Positions 49,301-60,374 of a stretch of 64,000 bases of DNA are shown one piece after another; the stretch's first letter is position 1; each line of letters opens with the position of its first letter. The translations under genes were made by a program, and so were the position numbers. The notes under the pieces are model-generated. The model was given only the letters and a program-made list of their open reading frames with translations, did not search any database and had not been told where the DNA came from. The DNA is from Terebella lapidaria (lineage: Eukaryota; Annelida; Polychaeta; Terebellida; Terebellidae): assembly GCA_949152475.1 (NCBI GenBank), contig OX424561.1, positions 6,262,001 through 6,326,000 on the forward strand, in the 5' to 3' direction.

Positions 49301-49482
49301 TGCTTTGAAGCCTCTTTTAACACGTTTTGAAGCTTTGACATGCTTCGTCCGGCTATGGCCCATTTCAAGCCGCCTTCTTCGTCTTCAGTTCTCGCTATTT
49401 CTTCCACCACAAACTGTCCTGTGAAGCCTGTGGCTCCAAAAACTACGATGTCAAATTTCTTCTCTGATGTGGAAGTAGCCAT
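43348..49482 (-). CDS. SCCPDH: Saccharopine dehydrogenase-like oxidoreductase (12 exons, alternative exon pair)
   Basis: Minus-strand exons: 49482-49296, 47404-47298, 47072-46992, 46896-46767, 46650-46601, one of 46385-46255 or 46190-46054, 44654-44537, 44314-44195, 44076-44020, 43895-43772, 43687-43606, 43444-43348. They give 427 or 429 residues (human SCCPDH 429). The N-terminal Rossmann motif GATGFTG (residues 16-22) indicates NAD(P) binding. Other matches are VVLNCVGP, ACIENKAHHIDISGEP, GFDSIPSDMG, VGADRSIVMRSQRY, MVQAAYTLL and GGVYTPGAAFAKTKL. A hydrophobic stretch (LLAVVFMMFFGLIFAVF) is a probable membrane segment. Vertebrate SCCPDH is linked to lipid droplets, but its reaction is not established. 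The start is the first ATG before the Rossmann strand. Confidence 0.95.
45249..45361. repeat. Foldback palindrome (~113 bp)
   Basis: GTGGGTATGGCTCATACAC (45268-45286) is exactly complemented by 45324-45342. Homology of the arms extends outward to AGATAGA/TCTATCT and inward through CTCGG and CGAGA blocks. It lies in an SCCPDH intron. A second pair of inverted blocks (about 45363-45440 and 45682-45745, sharing ACCCATTGxACCATTG) surrounds the next 240 bp, so a larger foldback element may be present. Confidence 0.75.
46054..46190 (-). CDS. SCCPDH: SCCPDH alternative exon 6B (tandem duplicate)
   Basis: This 137-nt exon (phase 0 to 2; strong acceptor TTACTTTCAG, donor GTAACA) encodes 45 codons containing GVRLNTGTFHSGIHGYNISK then FLELRKIRKQFGHHPLPKSP. 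It matches exon 6A residue by residue in GTxxSxIxGY, LRKIRKQ and PLPxS, but Trp is replaced by Phe. Reading from 6A into 6B puts it out of frame and meets a stop within it, so the two cannot be joined productively. Confidence 0.88.
46255..46385 (-). CDS. SCCPDH: SCCPDH alternative exon 6A
   Basis: This 131-nt exon (phase 0 to 2; acceptor GACGTAG, donor GTACAC) encodes 43 codons containing GRRFNSGTWRSAIQGYASAK then KLKEIRKQLFLEPLP. It aligns with human SCCPDH GTWKSAIYGFGDQSNLRKLR. It keeps the tryptophan of the GTW motif, so it may be the ancestral copy. It is homologous along its whole length to the exon 64 nt downstream. Confidence 0.9.
47405..49295 (-). other. SCCPDH intron 1
   Basis: This 1.9-kb intron shows no coding homology. 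It contains several short repeats but no element whose ends I could define. Confidence 0.5.
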
Positions 49483-49610
49483 TTTGAAAGGTTGAAAGGC
49501 TTATAACAAGAACATTGTCAAGCACTCGATGATCAAGCAATTACAGTCATCACGTGTCCGCTCACAATATCAGACTATGGACGTACAATAGTTGGTGATT
49601 AGTCCTGACT

Positions 49611-49643
49611 AGAGCCGTCTAGTTAGTCTAACTAGACGGCTCT
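49611..49643. promoter_or_regulatory. Perfect 15-bp-arm hairpin upstream of SCCPDH
   Basis: AGAGCCGTCTAGTTA, spacer GTC, then the exact complement TAACTAGACGGCTCT. It lies about 130 bp upstream of the SCCPDH start codon, in the likely promoter or 5' UTR. It could be a palindromic protein site, an RNA hairpin or a tiny foldback insertion. Confidence 0.6.
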
Positions 49644-49753
49644 GGTCCTGGCTAATGAAAGATAGGTTGATTAAGTTCTCATATCAATCACTGAACACAA
49701 ATTTGAATTAAAAAAATCCCAATAAATTTATAAACATTGATCATTGAATTTAT

Positions 49754-49773
49754 CTGTGAATAATAATAATAAC

Positions 49774-49811
<38 letters not shown>
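49754..49811 (+). repeat. (TAA)n microsatellite
   Basis: A near-perfect AAT/TAA trinucleotide run between SCCPDH and the GON7-like gene. Confidence 0.95.
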
Positions 49812-49814
<3 letters not shown>

Positions 49815-50046
49815 GAAAACCCACATACCTTTCAAAGTCATTTATTTCATCATGGACATAAAATTTCACGTCCATGATTTCATGTAAAATTCTAATAGTA
49901 CATGATGATATATGTTTAAACAAAAATCAATATTTCATTGTGCTTCTTCTGACATAACAGTAGATTCTACAACTAAAGGCATTAGGCCTACATGCATGCA
50001 AGTAACTTTTAATTGCCAATGACTTTGTCAATCGCTGCACAAAATG

Positions 50047-50052
50047 TTTATT
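50047..50052 (-). terminator. Poly(A) signal of the GON7-like gene
   Basis: AATAAA on the minus strand, 24 nt beyond the stop codon, implying a very short 3' UTR. Confidence 0.6.
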
Positions 50053-50075
50053 CGTCTCAATCGATGCATGTCATG

Positions 50076-50676
50076 CTAGGACTTTTTCTTTTTCTCAGGT
50101 GGTTCCTCTCCATCAGTTGAGTCTTCATCTGTTTTAGAAATCAAACAGAAAAACCCGTGAATATAGGTATACCTAATGCTAATGTAGATCAAACATACCT
50201 TCCACGGCACAGTCAGGGATTTTAATTAAAAAATATTTGATTTAGATAGACCATAATTCTATAATTATAGACTCTATCAGACTACATTTTTTTGTTCACG
50301 TGTTTTTGTGCAAAACCAATAAGGAAGTACAGTGTGATCATTATATATGCATTATTTTTAGTATGATTGATCTTATTGATCTAAATGTATCATCCATTAA
50401 TAAATATCATACATACAAATGAATAGGCTAACCAACGGACGAACCTTCATCATCACCTTCACTCTGGGTTTCCGTATCATTCTGTGCACTCTCAACAACA
50501 ACTCCATTCTTATCGGCATTGACCATTTCAGTAAGTGCTGCATTTGACTGTTGTTGTACTTTTTTAACCGCTTCACGAACATTTGAAAGGTTCAATTCTT
50601 GAGATTCACCAGCGCATGATTCAGTAAAACTCTGAATTGCCCCATTTCGCTCAATTTGCAAAACGACACAAGCCAT
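50076..50676 (-). CDS. GON7: GON7-like KEOPS complex subunit (2 exons)
   Basis: Exon 1 is 50676-50445 and exon 2 is 50128-50076 (intron donor GTTCGT, acceptor AAAACAG), giving 94 residues. The layout matches metazoan GON7 (human about 100 aa): a short beta-like N-terminus with an SCAGES segment, a helix (NVREAVKKVQQQSNAALTEM), an acidic disordered stretch (SEGDDEDEDSTDGEE) and a basic end (PPEKKKKS). GON7 is a small, largely disordered KEOPS subunit supporting tRNA t6A synthesis. The match is by pattern and is moderate, as the family is poorly conserved. Confidence 0.6.
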
Positions 50677-51989
50677 GTCGTCTTGTTCAGTTATTACTAA
50701 GCACGTGTTGTTTGTTTACTAAATCAAGGTCAAGGTCATTTGCAGATGGCGCTGTCGTGGTTGAACCACGGTGGAAAATCTAAATATATTTGGGTGTTTA
50801 ACTGTTTAATTTAAGCCTATTATGTTATGGACACAAAGAATAGCTTCCTGTGTTAGGCTTGCCTTGAGATAAAAATAGGCATACACCGATGGAAATGAAT
50901 ATTTTTGTCAGTCAGACTATGTATCACGGATCGTTTTGTCAAGCACTATTAAAAACTGCAGAATTGATATTCTTGAGTAACGTTTATCCACCGTGGAATT
51001 ATCATAAAGGACACAATCGGTTTGTTTACATGAAAAAAAACAAACCCCAAAACATAGCTAGTTTTTCCCAACACGTGTTGTGAAACCTTTCGTACCTGTA
51101 ATTCGATTCGTATTTTGAATGTAGAAAGAGAATCTAGAGTACATTGAATAGATTTGAAGGTATCAAGCGATTGATTACACACATCCTGATTATCGCCCAG
51201 CGCCTGTACGTGTTTCCTACGGAAGACCAAAAGTGACTTCTATTATTAAATCATTGAAATGGTTATTTATGCAAAACCATTTATTTATGGTTTATCTACC
51301 AGGTACCATTTATTTATGCAAAACCATTTACTAAAAATGATCTATACAAGCACGCTGTATATTGAAATATTTAATTAAGAACAATCATGATTAAATTGGA
51401 AGAGGATACCTGAGGCTAAGCTTATGAAGTTGACAAACCCTGCTGGAATATTTAAAGTTTACGGTCGAATATTTCTGAAAGTTTTGGAAAAATATCTCAA
51501 AGTAATTCAACTTGAGAGCGAGTTTTGTTTTTAATTTTGCTGGAAAATGCCCAATTTTGAGGTTTTGTCGGTTATTTTTTATCAAAATCTGTTGGACAAT
51601 CTTTTCATTTATGCATGAGACTTTCCATATGTGTTTTGTGACGTGTGTGTACATGTAGTTTTTTCAACAGTTCAGTGTTGAAAAAAATCCTTTTTTGTCC
51701 GAAATCAAGTTATTATGGGTTTTGAGCCATTTCCAGCAGACACAAAATGGGTTTGAAAAAGTACACACTTGGTCTAATACCCAGATCTGGTGTATTGCGT
51801 CTTATATATTGAGCCAAACATCACGTAATACTATGAGCACCGGTCAGAAAGATGATGCAGTAGTACGAACTATATCTTGTTTTTCTTCTCTCTCACACAG
51901 GCACGTCGTTGTTCAGAGATAAGGCTTGAGTAGACGACCGGGACCGTCCATGGTATGGCGACCACATGGCGTAAAACAAAATAGCCAAT
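50677..51989. promoter_or_regulatory. Head-to-head intergenic region with E-box and nuclear-receptor-like sites
   Basis: The GON7-like gene (minus) and the C14orf119 homologue (plus) diverge from here. Within 65 bp of the GON7 ATG are CACGTG (50702-50707) and two overlapping TCAAGGTCA sites (50724-50732, 50730-50738), the extended half-site bound by ERR/NR5A receptors. A strong acceptor-like CTCTCTCACAG at 51890-51900 suggests the C14orf119 homologue has an upstream 5' UTR exon. Nothing else is recognised. Confidence 0.35.
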
Positions 51990-52319
51990 ATGGCGTTGTC
52001 ATGCAGAGAGCAGGAAATTCAGTGTGTCATACACTGGTTCCAGTCCTGGAGCGACTTCCAGAAACAGGACTTCATGAATGATTTGGTTGACAAAGTTGTT
52101 CCCGAGAAGGTATCCACTCTGTTCGATGCAATGACGTCACTGGACATGAGTGACAAGCCTCCGAGCATCTTCAAGTGTCAGATGAAGTTGTTCCATCAGT
52201 GGTTTTCTGAGTGGACAGACAAGGAGCGTAATGGCTTTCTGACCAAACTCGAGGAGGTCGACCCGGGATTTGTACATCGATTCAATGCCAGAGTTTGTGA
52301 GACTGCTGGGCAGGCATGA
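51990..52319 (+). CDS. C14orf119 homologue (DUF4508 family), uncharacterised
   Basis: A 109-residue uninterrupted frame. It aligns closely with human C14orf119: EIQCVIHWFQSWSDFQKQDF, LVDKVVPEKV, DKPPSIFKCQMKLFHQWFSE and ERNGFLTKLEEVDP each have direct counterparts (HWFANWSGPQRERF, PPSIFECQLHLWDQWF, ERNEFVRQLE). The function is unknown in any species I can name. The start ATG (AATATGG context) gives a protein lacking the proline/serine-rich N-terminal extension of the human protein. The poly(A) signal is AATAAA at 52569-52574. Confidence 0.92.
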   Translation: MALSCREQEIQCVIHWFQSWSDFQKQDFMNDLVDKVVPEKVSTLFDAMTSLDMSDKPPSIFKCQMKLFHQWFSEWTDKERNGFLTKLEEVDPGFVHRFNARVCETAGQA

Positions 52320-52568
52320 GACTATGAACACGAGTTGTAACGGGATTCTGGACCAGAATGGAGACCATTCCTTGAACTATCAAAAGAATGCATGTTTCAT
52401 TCGAATTTATTTGAGAGTTTGTGTAATCCAGTGATGCATTTTTGTAATCTCATACATTGTAAGTTTTACTATCTTATATCAGTAACATGTCCATGTTTTG
52501 TTTGTGGGCAAATGTGAATCAGTCATTTTTCTACATTTTCGTCTTTCAAGAAATGATCATAGCTTAGA

Positions 52569-52574
52569 AATAAA
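52569..52574 (+). terminator. Poly(A) signal of the C14orf119 homologue
   Basis: AATAAA about 250 nt after the stop codon. Confidence 0.6.
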
Positions 52575-52918
52575 CAAAACTGGCGAGTAACAAATTTTGT
52601 CCAGATAAACCGAAATTGGAGAATATACTAGGAAATTATGGGAATATTATACAATATTTGTTTCCTCACTGACTAATCTATTGTAATCACGAAATACTAT
52701 ATATTCAGTAACCCAAAATGGATTTGAAGGCATTTTCACGTAACTTTTCTTCACAAAACAAGTCAAATCAGTAACATCGTAAATTGAGAGTATCACTTTT
52801 TGAATTATAAATAAGTGCCATTTATAGTAAAGTATCAAAGGTCATGTTCCTTTGGTGTCAGAGTAGGCCTACTGTACAGCATTGTTTCTCGTTGAGTATA
52901 ATGCCACGATGATCGGGG

Positions 52919-53921
52919 GCGTATCTAGAAATCCAAGAAGGGGGGGGGGGGGGGAGGAGCACAAGAATTAAATTGAGTGGATGGTCCGGAAGCGAGGCAC
53001 AAGCACAGCGAGTCCCAAACGGGGACGGGGGGAGGGGGGGGGGGGGCTAGGGCCCGCTTAAGGGCCCCAGAAATCTAACGGTTTTTGGCGTTTGCAGGTG
53101 CATTTTGGCCCTATTTTGGGTATATATTACCCTTGACAACTCAAAAGTTATGACACGAGCGCAGTGAGTCCCAAGTGGCGGGGTGTATGGGGCCCGCTCA
53201 AGGGCCCCAGAAGCCCAATACAACGCTTTGGGCGTTTGATGGTGCATTCTGACCCTATTTTGGGTACATATTACCCTTGACAACTCAACAGTTATGGCTG
53301 CAAGTACAACCAGTTTTGCAATCAAATATTAATAGACCAGTATGCATTCAGTTGTAATTTGACATAAACCATAAAATATGCATGCGAAAATTCAACTAAT
53401 TTTCATAGATAAATGATCAAAGGGCGAGTATAAATTGTATGTGAAGTTCTTCCAACATAAGTCAGAGAATACAATATGTTGCTCCTATGTATACAGATAC
53501 TGACATGCATATTTATTTTCAATTACTTGGCAATAATGGTGGCACTCCTTTTTAGTAATACATAACATACACGTGTATGGTCCACTATGCCTAGTTTGTC
53601 TCCCGACTTCACCTGTGACGTGCGATGAGTGAGCAACGGATCACATCCAGTAACCCAATACGGGGGACTCCGCAAGTTCGACGCGGCTCTTCATATGGCA
53701 GAAGCTGTCGGCAACTACTATAAATCTCCGCAAGAAAGTTTTAAACAAATTTAATGCTCGGTAACTTATGAAATTTTGATAATGCAAATGTTTATAGGAC
53801 TTATGTTATAAGCTTCATTATTGGTGCAGGGAGGGACAGGGGCACAGTCTCTCTAAAGAAGGGTATGAAGGCATCATTTTGTCTGAAAGGGGGGGGGGGG
53901 GGGGCACGTGCCTAGATACGC
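52919..53921. mobile_element. Candidate ~1-kb element with poly-G inside inverted ends
   Basis: GCGTATCTAG (52919-52928) is inverted at 53912-53921 (CTAGATACGC). Each end is followed inward by a long poly-G stretch (about 52943-52955 and 53890-53904). The interior holds the 140-bp duplication at 53050-53325. No transposase is seen and no target duplication was established. Confidence 0.4.
53050..53325. repeat. 140-bp tandem duplication
   Basis: GGGCCCGCTTAAGGGCCCCA at 53050 recurs as GGGCCCGCTCAAGGGCCCCA at 53190. The following 110 bp (CCCTATTTTGGGTA, TTACCCTTGACAACTCAA) are also repeated. Confidence 0.85.
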
Positions 53922-54298
53922 AGATGAAGATATGATAGATATGCTATATGCTATATATATAAATCCACCTTCACCCACATTGGTGGCCATTACGATTCAA
54001 ATTGCCATATCATTCCGGGAATTTGTTCGAATGCCCTTGACCCTACCAGAATGCTAGCCTTTCTAGTGACATTACTGGTTGCTCATCTCTCGGTTACGAA
54101 GTAATACGTGTAGGCCTACATTAATTAAACTATCTGGCGTTAACCTCTGTATCTTCTGGAGGCGGACGTAATAATCCACACGGGTAGGATAATTACCTGC
54201 TATTAAAAGTCTTGGGAAAAGGACACAGGTTAAACTAATATATAACAAATGCACTTGTTCCTGGGTATCCATATAGGTCGAAAGTCACCACGGGCGAT

Positions 54299-54306
54299 TA
54301 TAAAAG
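54299..54306 (+). promoter_or_regulatory. Candidate TATA box of the trefoil-trypsin gene
   Basis: TATAAAAG, 394 bp before the proposed start codon. If used, the 5' UTR would be about 370 nt and would contain upstream ATGs (54310 onward is the start of a short open frame), so a 5' UTR intron is possible. Confidence 0.3.
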
Positions 54307-54699
54307 CAAATGTCATTCATGACGATGTGGGATGAATGGCCAATTGGAAGGAATGGTCGTACAAGCCGTGCCACCAGTATCCGGGTTTTCAGTGAATTAA
54401 TGGCGTCCCCTCTCGGGCCAAATGTCAGGCCAATTATTATCGCAAATTTCATCCAAAAACTGGTATCGAGTACGTGCCTATCAGTGGGACCAGGCTACAT
54501 GTATGCTATAGACGGAGAGGCGGGGAGGGGGGGGGGGAGCGGGGGTGTAAGTTACAATCCGTGCATTAATCGACTGGTTCCAAATAACAACTATCAAAAA
54601 TACTAGAAAAGTAATCGACCTACAGCCGGCACTCCGTTTCTCGGCAAAAACATACGTAAAAATCACACGTGAGTTCAGTCACTCACTCAGGATAAGGCC

Positions 54700-57600
54700 A
54701 TGGATACGGTCGGGTTCGTGCAGCTTTGCTCCGTGTTGGTGGCTCTCGTGGCGCTAGTCGCCAAGGATTGCGAGGCGTTCCTGGGAAGGGACCTCTCCCA
54801 ATTGCGGGCCCTCAGGAGCGGGAAAGGACTGCAGCAGGCATTGCATGACCTCAGGGACCGGCGGGGGAAAGTAGCTGCCCCTAGGCAAGAACAGAGTTTG
54901 GAGGAACAAAAGTCTCTGGATACCAGGTCAACCGGTGAGATGTCAGATTGATTAACATAGAGTACCCCCCCCCCCCCCCCGATTGTCAACAAAGACACGT
55001 GACACGTGAACATCGAGTGAATCCAAATGACTGGATTATTTAAACGCATAATACATTTCTGCAATATATCATATTATATTGTAACCAACTATTGAACAAC
55101 AACAACGTGCAGAAATGTTAGGGAAACATGTATTATGAAGACTCGAAGACTTTAAAAAAGACTTAAAAGAAAAAAAATGAGAGGGAATGAATACGTTTGT
55201 TTCAAACAATGAGCAAAACCTCTCCCAATGTATCCAAAACACAATTGAAATAGTGTAAATATTCATAAAAAACAACAACAAATTAAGATCAGCATCTTTC
55301 AATAACAAATGCATCATTCACAATATATACTAGTATATGAATAACGTCGTTATGGGTTTGTCAATTATACAAGTAGTGAAGTAGCAGAAGTTCATTTCTC
55401 CATAATCATCGGAATTCTTTTTAAAACCCGTCCATGTAGGTTCGAAGAAATGGAACAATTAATTGCGCATGAAACGTGTTTTTTTACGTTGGTTTCAGTT
55501 TCGCTGTCTTAAAGCTGAAATCGGATAATGGGCGAAACAATTAATTTGATCACTTCTGATCTCTAAAGACTCTGGTACTTGGGCACTCATGCAGTCACAC
55601 AACTGTGTATTGTTATGGTAACGATAGGAGCTTCTGACGTCAATACAAGTAATGACTACGCCGTAATTATATCTAGTTACAATGTACAATTGTTGATGAC
55701 CTTCCCTCTCCTCCCGCGCCCCCCCCCCCCCCCCTTCCAGCACGTGTGAGTTACCGCGAGTGTAACTTGGACGAAGGTCGGCGCCTAGACTGTGGTTACT
55801 ATGGCATCACGGAGGAAGCGTGTGCTGCCCGCGAGTGTTGCTATGGTGAAACAAGGACACCAGACGTACCATGGTGTTATCACTCAATACGTTAGTATCA
55901 ATTATGTATATGAGAATTGGTAAGTTATAACATTTACATCCTTCAGCGACTTTATTGAATATAATATAAAAAAACCCTCCCAACTATTACATCGAAATGG
56001 ACCTTCTTTCTATGACCTTGAACTTGGGCCAGCCGTAGTTTGAGCATGCGCAATGCCCACAAGACGTCCATCTTGTCTTGCCTTGCAGCGACGATCAGCA
56101 GCAGATGTCTAGAAGACTACTCTGAGCGGGTAGAGTGTGGCTGGTACGGCATCCGTAAGGAGCAGTGTCTCTCCAAAGACTGCTGCTGGCAACCATCAAA
56201 CCAGCCCGGAGTGCCATGGTGCTTCAGCGCTATACGTGAGTACAACACACACCGTAACCATCAGAACACGCTGTCCATCGAGAGCTGAGTGCAATGGTCG
56301 GACTATCCACACACACCAGCAAAAGCACACACCCTAGCAATCACCTGGACACCTTATAAATCATCCAACAACTTTGTATCAAGAGCGGAGTATTAAATTG
56401 CTCCAAGGCCATAGATATGTGGGTACAACTCACGTCACCAGGACCTGCGTGTACTCTGGCACCAATGAGGGCAGTGTGTCACACTTGGTGCTACGTCACG
56501 TCATATCAACCACACACACACCCCCAGCAACCAACCAGTGCCAACTACCGATACACCCTAGCAACCACCCCAGCAAGCACCCACACCCTAGCAACTGCAC
56601 ACACCTTGGCAACCACCCATACACCCTAGCAACAGCTCACACACCCTAGAAAACTATCCACGCACCCTAACAACGACTCCCATATGATAGCAATTATCCA
56701 CGCACCTTAGCAACCACAAACCCACACCCACATACACACTCCTTAGCAACCGTCAAAAAATGTCGGGGTAACACGGTGCTTAGAGCTGTATACGAATACG
56801 ATGGACGTCACACTAGGAGCCAACCATATGTCATGTATTTTAGATTATAGATGTGTGGCTCTACACTTTGTAACACTCCCTAATCGTTGGTTCACAGGTC
56901 AGTATCGGTTACCACGTGGTTCGTTCCAGCCCGTTGTCTGTCTGTTTCAGAGATCCCCGTATACACGGGTGAGTGCGGTGTTCCGGCAATCCACCCGTCC
57001 GTGCTGTCCCGTATCGTGGGCGGGGTGGAGGCCCGGGCCCACAGCTACCCCTGGATGGCCTCTCTACAGGTAGACCAGGACCATTTCTGCGGGGGCAGCC
57101 TCATCAACAGCCAGTGGGTCCTCTCCGCCGCACACTGCGAACCCGCGTGCGTATCCATGGCAACCTGACCCACGTGATCCCGGATATCCGGGGCCACGCT
57201 TGACGATGATCTCTAATCGCCGGAAAATTATAAATTAATTGCTATGGATGGGTACAAATTGAGCAATTATCGGTATTTTACCCCCAAATGATACCTTATA
57301 TCGAGACCCTATATTGATTTTAACTTTTAACTACATATAGTTCATCAATATTTACTTTACAATTACAACTTGAAGTTGAGTTACAATTTATGGTCTAACT
57401 CGACACAATTGCAGCTTTTACTGGGGGAACAGTCGAGAAGTCGTCCTGGGGATGCACAGCCGGAGCACGAGAGAGCAGACCCAGGTCCGCGTGGCGGCGG
57501 ACGAGATCATCAGTCACGAGGACTACGAGTCAGTAGGCCGTCTTTGGGGCGCTAAGGGCTTGGGCGTGGGTGGGGGGTGGGGGGGTACCAAGTTACAGGG

Positions 57601-59648
57601 GTGGTGGTGGTGGGGGGGGGGGGGGGGGGGAGTGGAGGCGTCCGGGGGGGGGGGGGGTACCAAGTTACGGGGGGTGTCGGGTCTAAACGTGCGAGAGCTG
57701 AGTGATGTTGGTCCGGACAGTAAAGTACATGGGAGTGACTATAGTAGTTACATGACACCATCGTATCATCCGTGAGGAGAGGGGTGGTTGATAATTTGCT
57801 TTTTTTGTTGAACTGGACTGGCTAGCATTATACACTAACAGTTCCGAAGCCAGAGCACCATATGCTGCGATTGAATTAACCAAAAAATGACTTTACTCCG
57901 GGAAGAAGCTGTGAATTGGAGCGTTTTAATATTGGTTTCGTTGGGAGATGAGTTTACTGAAATGTTGCCTATTTTGCCTATTTGTCAGTCATACGCTGAT
58001 AATTATTTAATGTGATAATAATATCAACATTCTTGACACCAAATACTAACAAAGCTGATAATTATGTGTTACCCTGAACGTGAAACTACCCCCGAAAATT
58101 GACTGATTTAATTACCTAGTACTTCAACTGTATTTTAAATGATAGTTTCCTGATTAGAAGTACCATGAAAGAAATATTTCAAAATACAATATACTGGATA
58201 CATGTGTAACAGAAAAAAGTTTGACTCATCTTTTCTGCTGTTTTAACTATTTATTTTAGAGAATTCCGAATCTCGAAAAGAGTAGTAAATACCTGGTATG
58301 TGATATTTGATAAGACTGTCATGTATCTGTGTCCTGGTCGCTAATTAAGAAAATGTAACCAATTTTATATGAGTTAGACCTAAACTATAGAGGAAGCATA
58401 TATCGCACACCACTGTATCGCGTCCATTTCTATTCTACTGAAATTTCATGTTCGCACCATACGGGTCCTTCTGGAAACTTGACATTATGCAGAATCATAA
58501 ATAATTTACACCTAGTGAATAATACAACAAAAGACACATTATGAGATTGTTCATGAGATTGTTGTTCATATGACATTTTGTTGTAACCGATTTGGCTCTC
58601 ATTTTGGAAAGGGAAATTCGGTAAGGGAAACTTATTATATACATGAATGATAAACGGGGTAGTGCTTCTAGAATTGTACTATTTCACATGTAACTTGTAC
58701 AACTGCATCTCGAGTTGTAAAATGACACACGAGTAAATCCACCAACAACGATGCGATTCATCCAGGGACACAGTGGGAATTAGCAATGACGTTATGCTGG
58801 TGAAGTTGGAGCGGCCAGTAGAGTTTACGGACGAGATCTCCCCGGTATGCCTGCCTGACGCGGATACCTTCGTGTTACCAGGGCGACGCTGCTACACCAC
58901 GGGCTGGGGCGACACCTCGGGTCAGCAATTAACATGTCAACTTAAGTATCGATTACACTGATACAACTTTATCTGGCACTGTCATCATGAGCTTGACTTT
59001 GTATATAACCAGTCATGTTTACACATCAATCCCCATAGCTCGCTATGAATGCAAGGAACAAAGTAGCTAAGCTGTTCATTGCTTCACAAAACATTGCCTG
59101 CTAGATAGTTTCTTTGATTTATTTTCTTCATTCCTCCAGACGGCGGCACTGATCCGGATCTGCTGCAGCAAGTGATGGTACCCATAATCTCGAACGATGA
59201 CTGTAACAAGAAGGCCTGGTACAATGGAAAAATAGACGAGACAATGGTGTGTGCCGGCTACCAGGAGGGTGGACGCGACTCCTGCCAGGTAACGATACAT
59301 TGGTGCCGTGACCAGGATTTCAAGATAATATAGTTGTATACAGATGGCCACGGTGCGGTTGGGTCTATATTTCAATTAAGATGCATCGAAACGTTCCCGG
59401 CTTTGAAACTCAGGATATTAAAATATACAAGAGGTATATACTAGTAGGTAACAAAGAGTATACCGTGTCTGGTCTACCCACAGGGTGATTCTGGCGGCCC
59501 GATGGTTTGCTATGACGACGATGCCTGGGAGCTGATTGGAGTCGTGAGCTGGGGAGACGGCTGTGCACACGAAAACAAACCAGGTCTCTACGCCAATGTT
59601 ACCCGCTACATCAACTGGATCCAAACCACCATCGCAAACAACAGCTAG
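54700..59648 (+). CDS. Secreted trypsin-like serine protease with two trefoil domains (8 exons)
   Basis: Exons 54700-54934, 55741-55890, 56089-56235, 56951-57146, 57415-57528, 58766-58920, 59140-59288 and 59484-59648 give 436 residues. In order: a signal peptide (about residues 1-26, hydrophobic [10 protein letters not shown]), a charged spacer, a P-type trefoil (exon 2, six Cys, [11 protein letters not shown]...CCYGE), a second trefoil (exon 3, [11 protein letters not shown]...CCWQ), then a trypsin domain. The activation site is SR|IVGG (Ile199). The catalytic triad is His239 (SAAHC), Asp289 (SNDV) and Ser385 (GDSGGP). Asp379, six residues before the serine, predicts cleavage after Lys/Arg. 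Cys in TGECGVP should tether the propeptide to SPVCLP. One trefoil per exon with phase 1 boundaries fits exon shuffling. Trefoils suggest action in mucus or gut. Confidence 0.94.
55718..55734 (+). repeat. Poly-C tract serving as the pyrimidine tract of trefoil exon 2
   Basis: A run of about 17 C directly precedes TTCCAG and exon 55741-55890. Length changes in this tract could alter splicing of the first trefoil. Confidence 0.8.
56300..56760 (+). repeat. CACCCTAGCAACCAC minisatellite in the protease gene
   Basis: Degenerate tandem copies of an 18-24 bp unit containing CCCTAGCAACCAC fill the intron between the second trefoil and the protease domain. It creates long threonine/histidine-rich open frames that are not coding. 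Confidence 0.75.
57549..57680 (+). repeat. G-rich minisatellite
   Basis: Two GGTACCAAGTTAC(A/G)GGGG units separated by long G runs, just after exon 5 of the protease gene. It has high G-quadruplex potential. Confidence 0.8.
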
Positions 59649-59702
59649 ACAACATGAATATATATATCCACGTTTTGTTATGTCTAGTTTTTATAGTTTG
59701 TA

Positions 59703-59708
59703 AATAAA
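59703..59708 (+). terminator. Poly(A) signal of the trefoil-trypsin gene
   Basis: AATAAA 55 nt after the stop codon. Confidence 0.7.
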
Positions 59709-60374
59709 TTTTATATCTTTCTTATGTATCTGTTTTGTTTGGTGGTGCCAGTGGCAGCTCAAATGTCTAGTATTTGCAATGACATAATTATGGATGTAAT
59801 AAAAAGCGAAACCAAAAGTCGAACTTTTGTCCGTTATCGTCAAACAAATACAAATCGTAATTATGATCATTATACCGCATTATGGCCACTGAATATATAT
59901 TAGCATATCCGGGACGCAGTCATGTCATCTGACCCTCAGTTTTTGTTAGGTCCTGTGTTGGCCATGAATTTTATTCCTTAATCAAGACATTTACGATAAT
60001 CATCTTGTCAACCAAGCGGAAGGACAAATAATAGTGATGTTTTGCTTTCAACTATTTATTTGCACGCATATAACCAAATTGTGGAAAATTTATAATCTCT
60101 GAATTTACAACAGTTATTTTGTAATTTCCGATTCTAGGAAAATATATTTTTGGTCTTGTTAAATCGTTAACCAATAAAAATGTAGCCAAAAATGAAATGC
60201 TACATGTACATTTCACGGCACTCAATATACAAACGCTCAATGGTAATCTCGAGAACTAATGTACTATTAGATTGATTGACTGAATGACTGACTTTATTTA
60301 GGCAAATATAAAAATGAGGCCAAGGGCCAAAGATAGGTTACCGGACAATATATGTAAAATATTTTAGATGTTAG
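59709..60374. other. Intergenic, nothing recognised
   Basis: AT-rich sequence between the protease gene and the satellite region, with no coding or RNA-gene signal. Confidence 0.5.

Noticed and set aside
56374-56649. Threonine/histidine-rich frames
   Set aside because: They are translations of the CACCCTAGCAACC minisatellite in intron 3 of the protease gene.
57552-57775. Glycine- or proline-rich frames in the protease gene
   Set aside because: They are products of the G-rich minisatellite. The true exon ends at 57528 with donor GTCAGT, which alone gives the correct phase to 58766.
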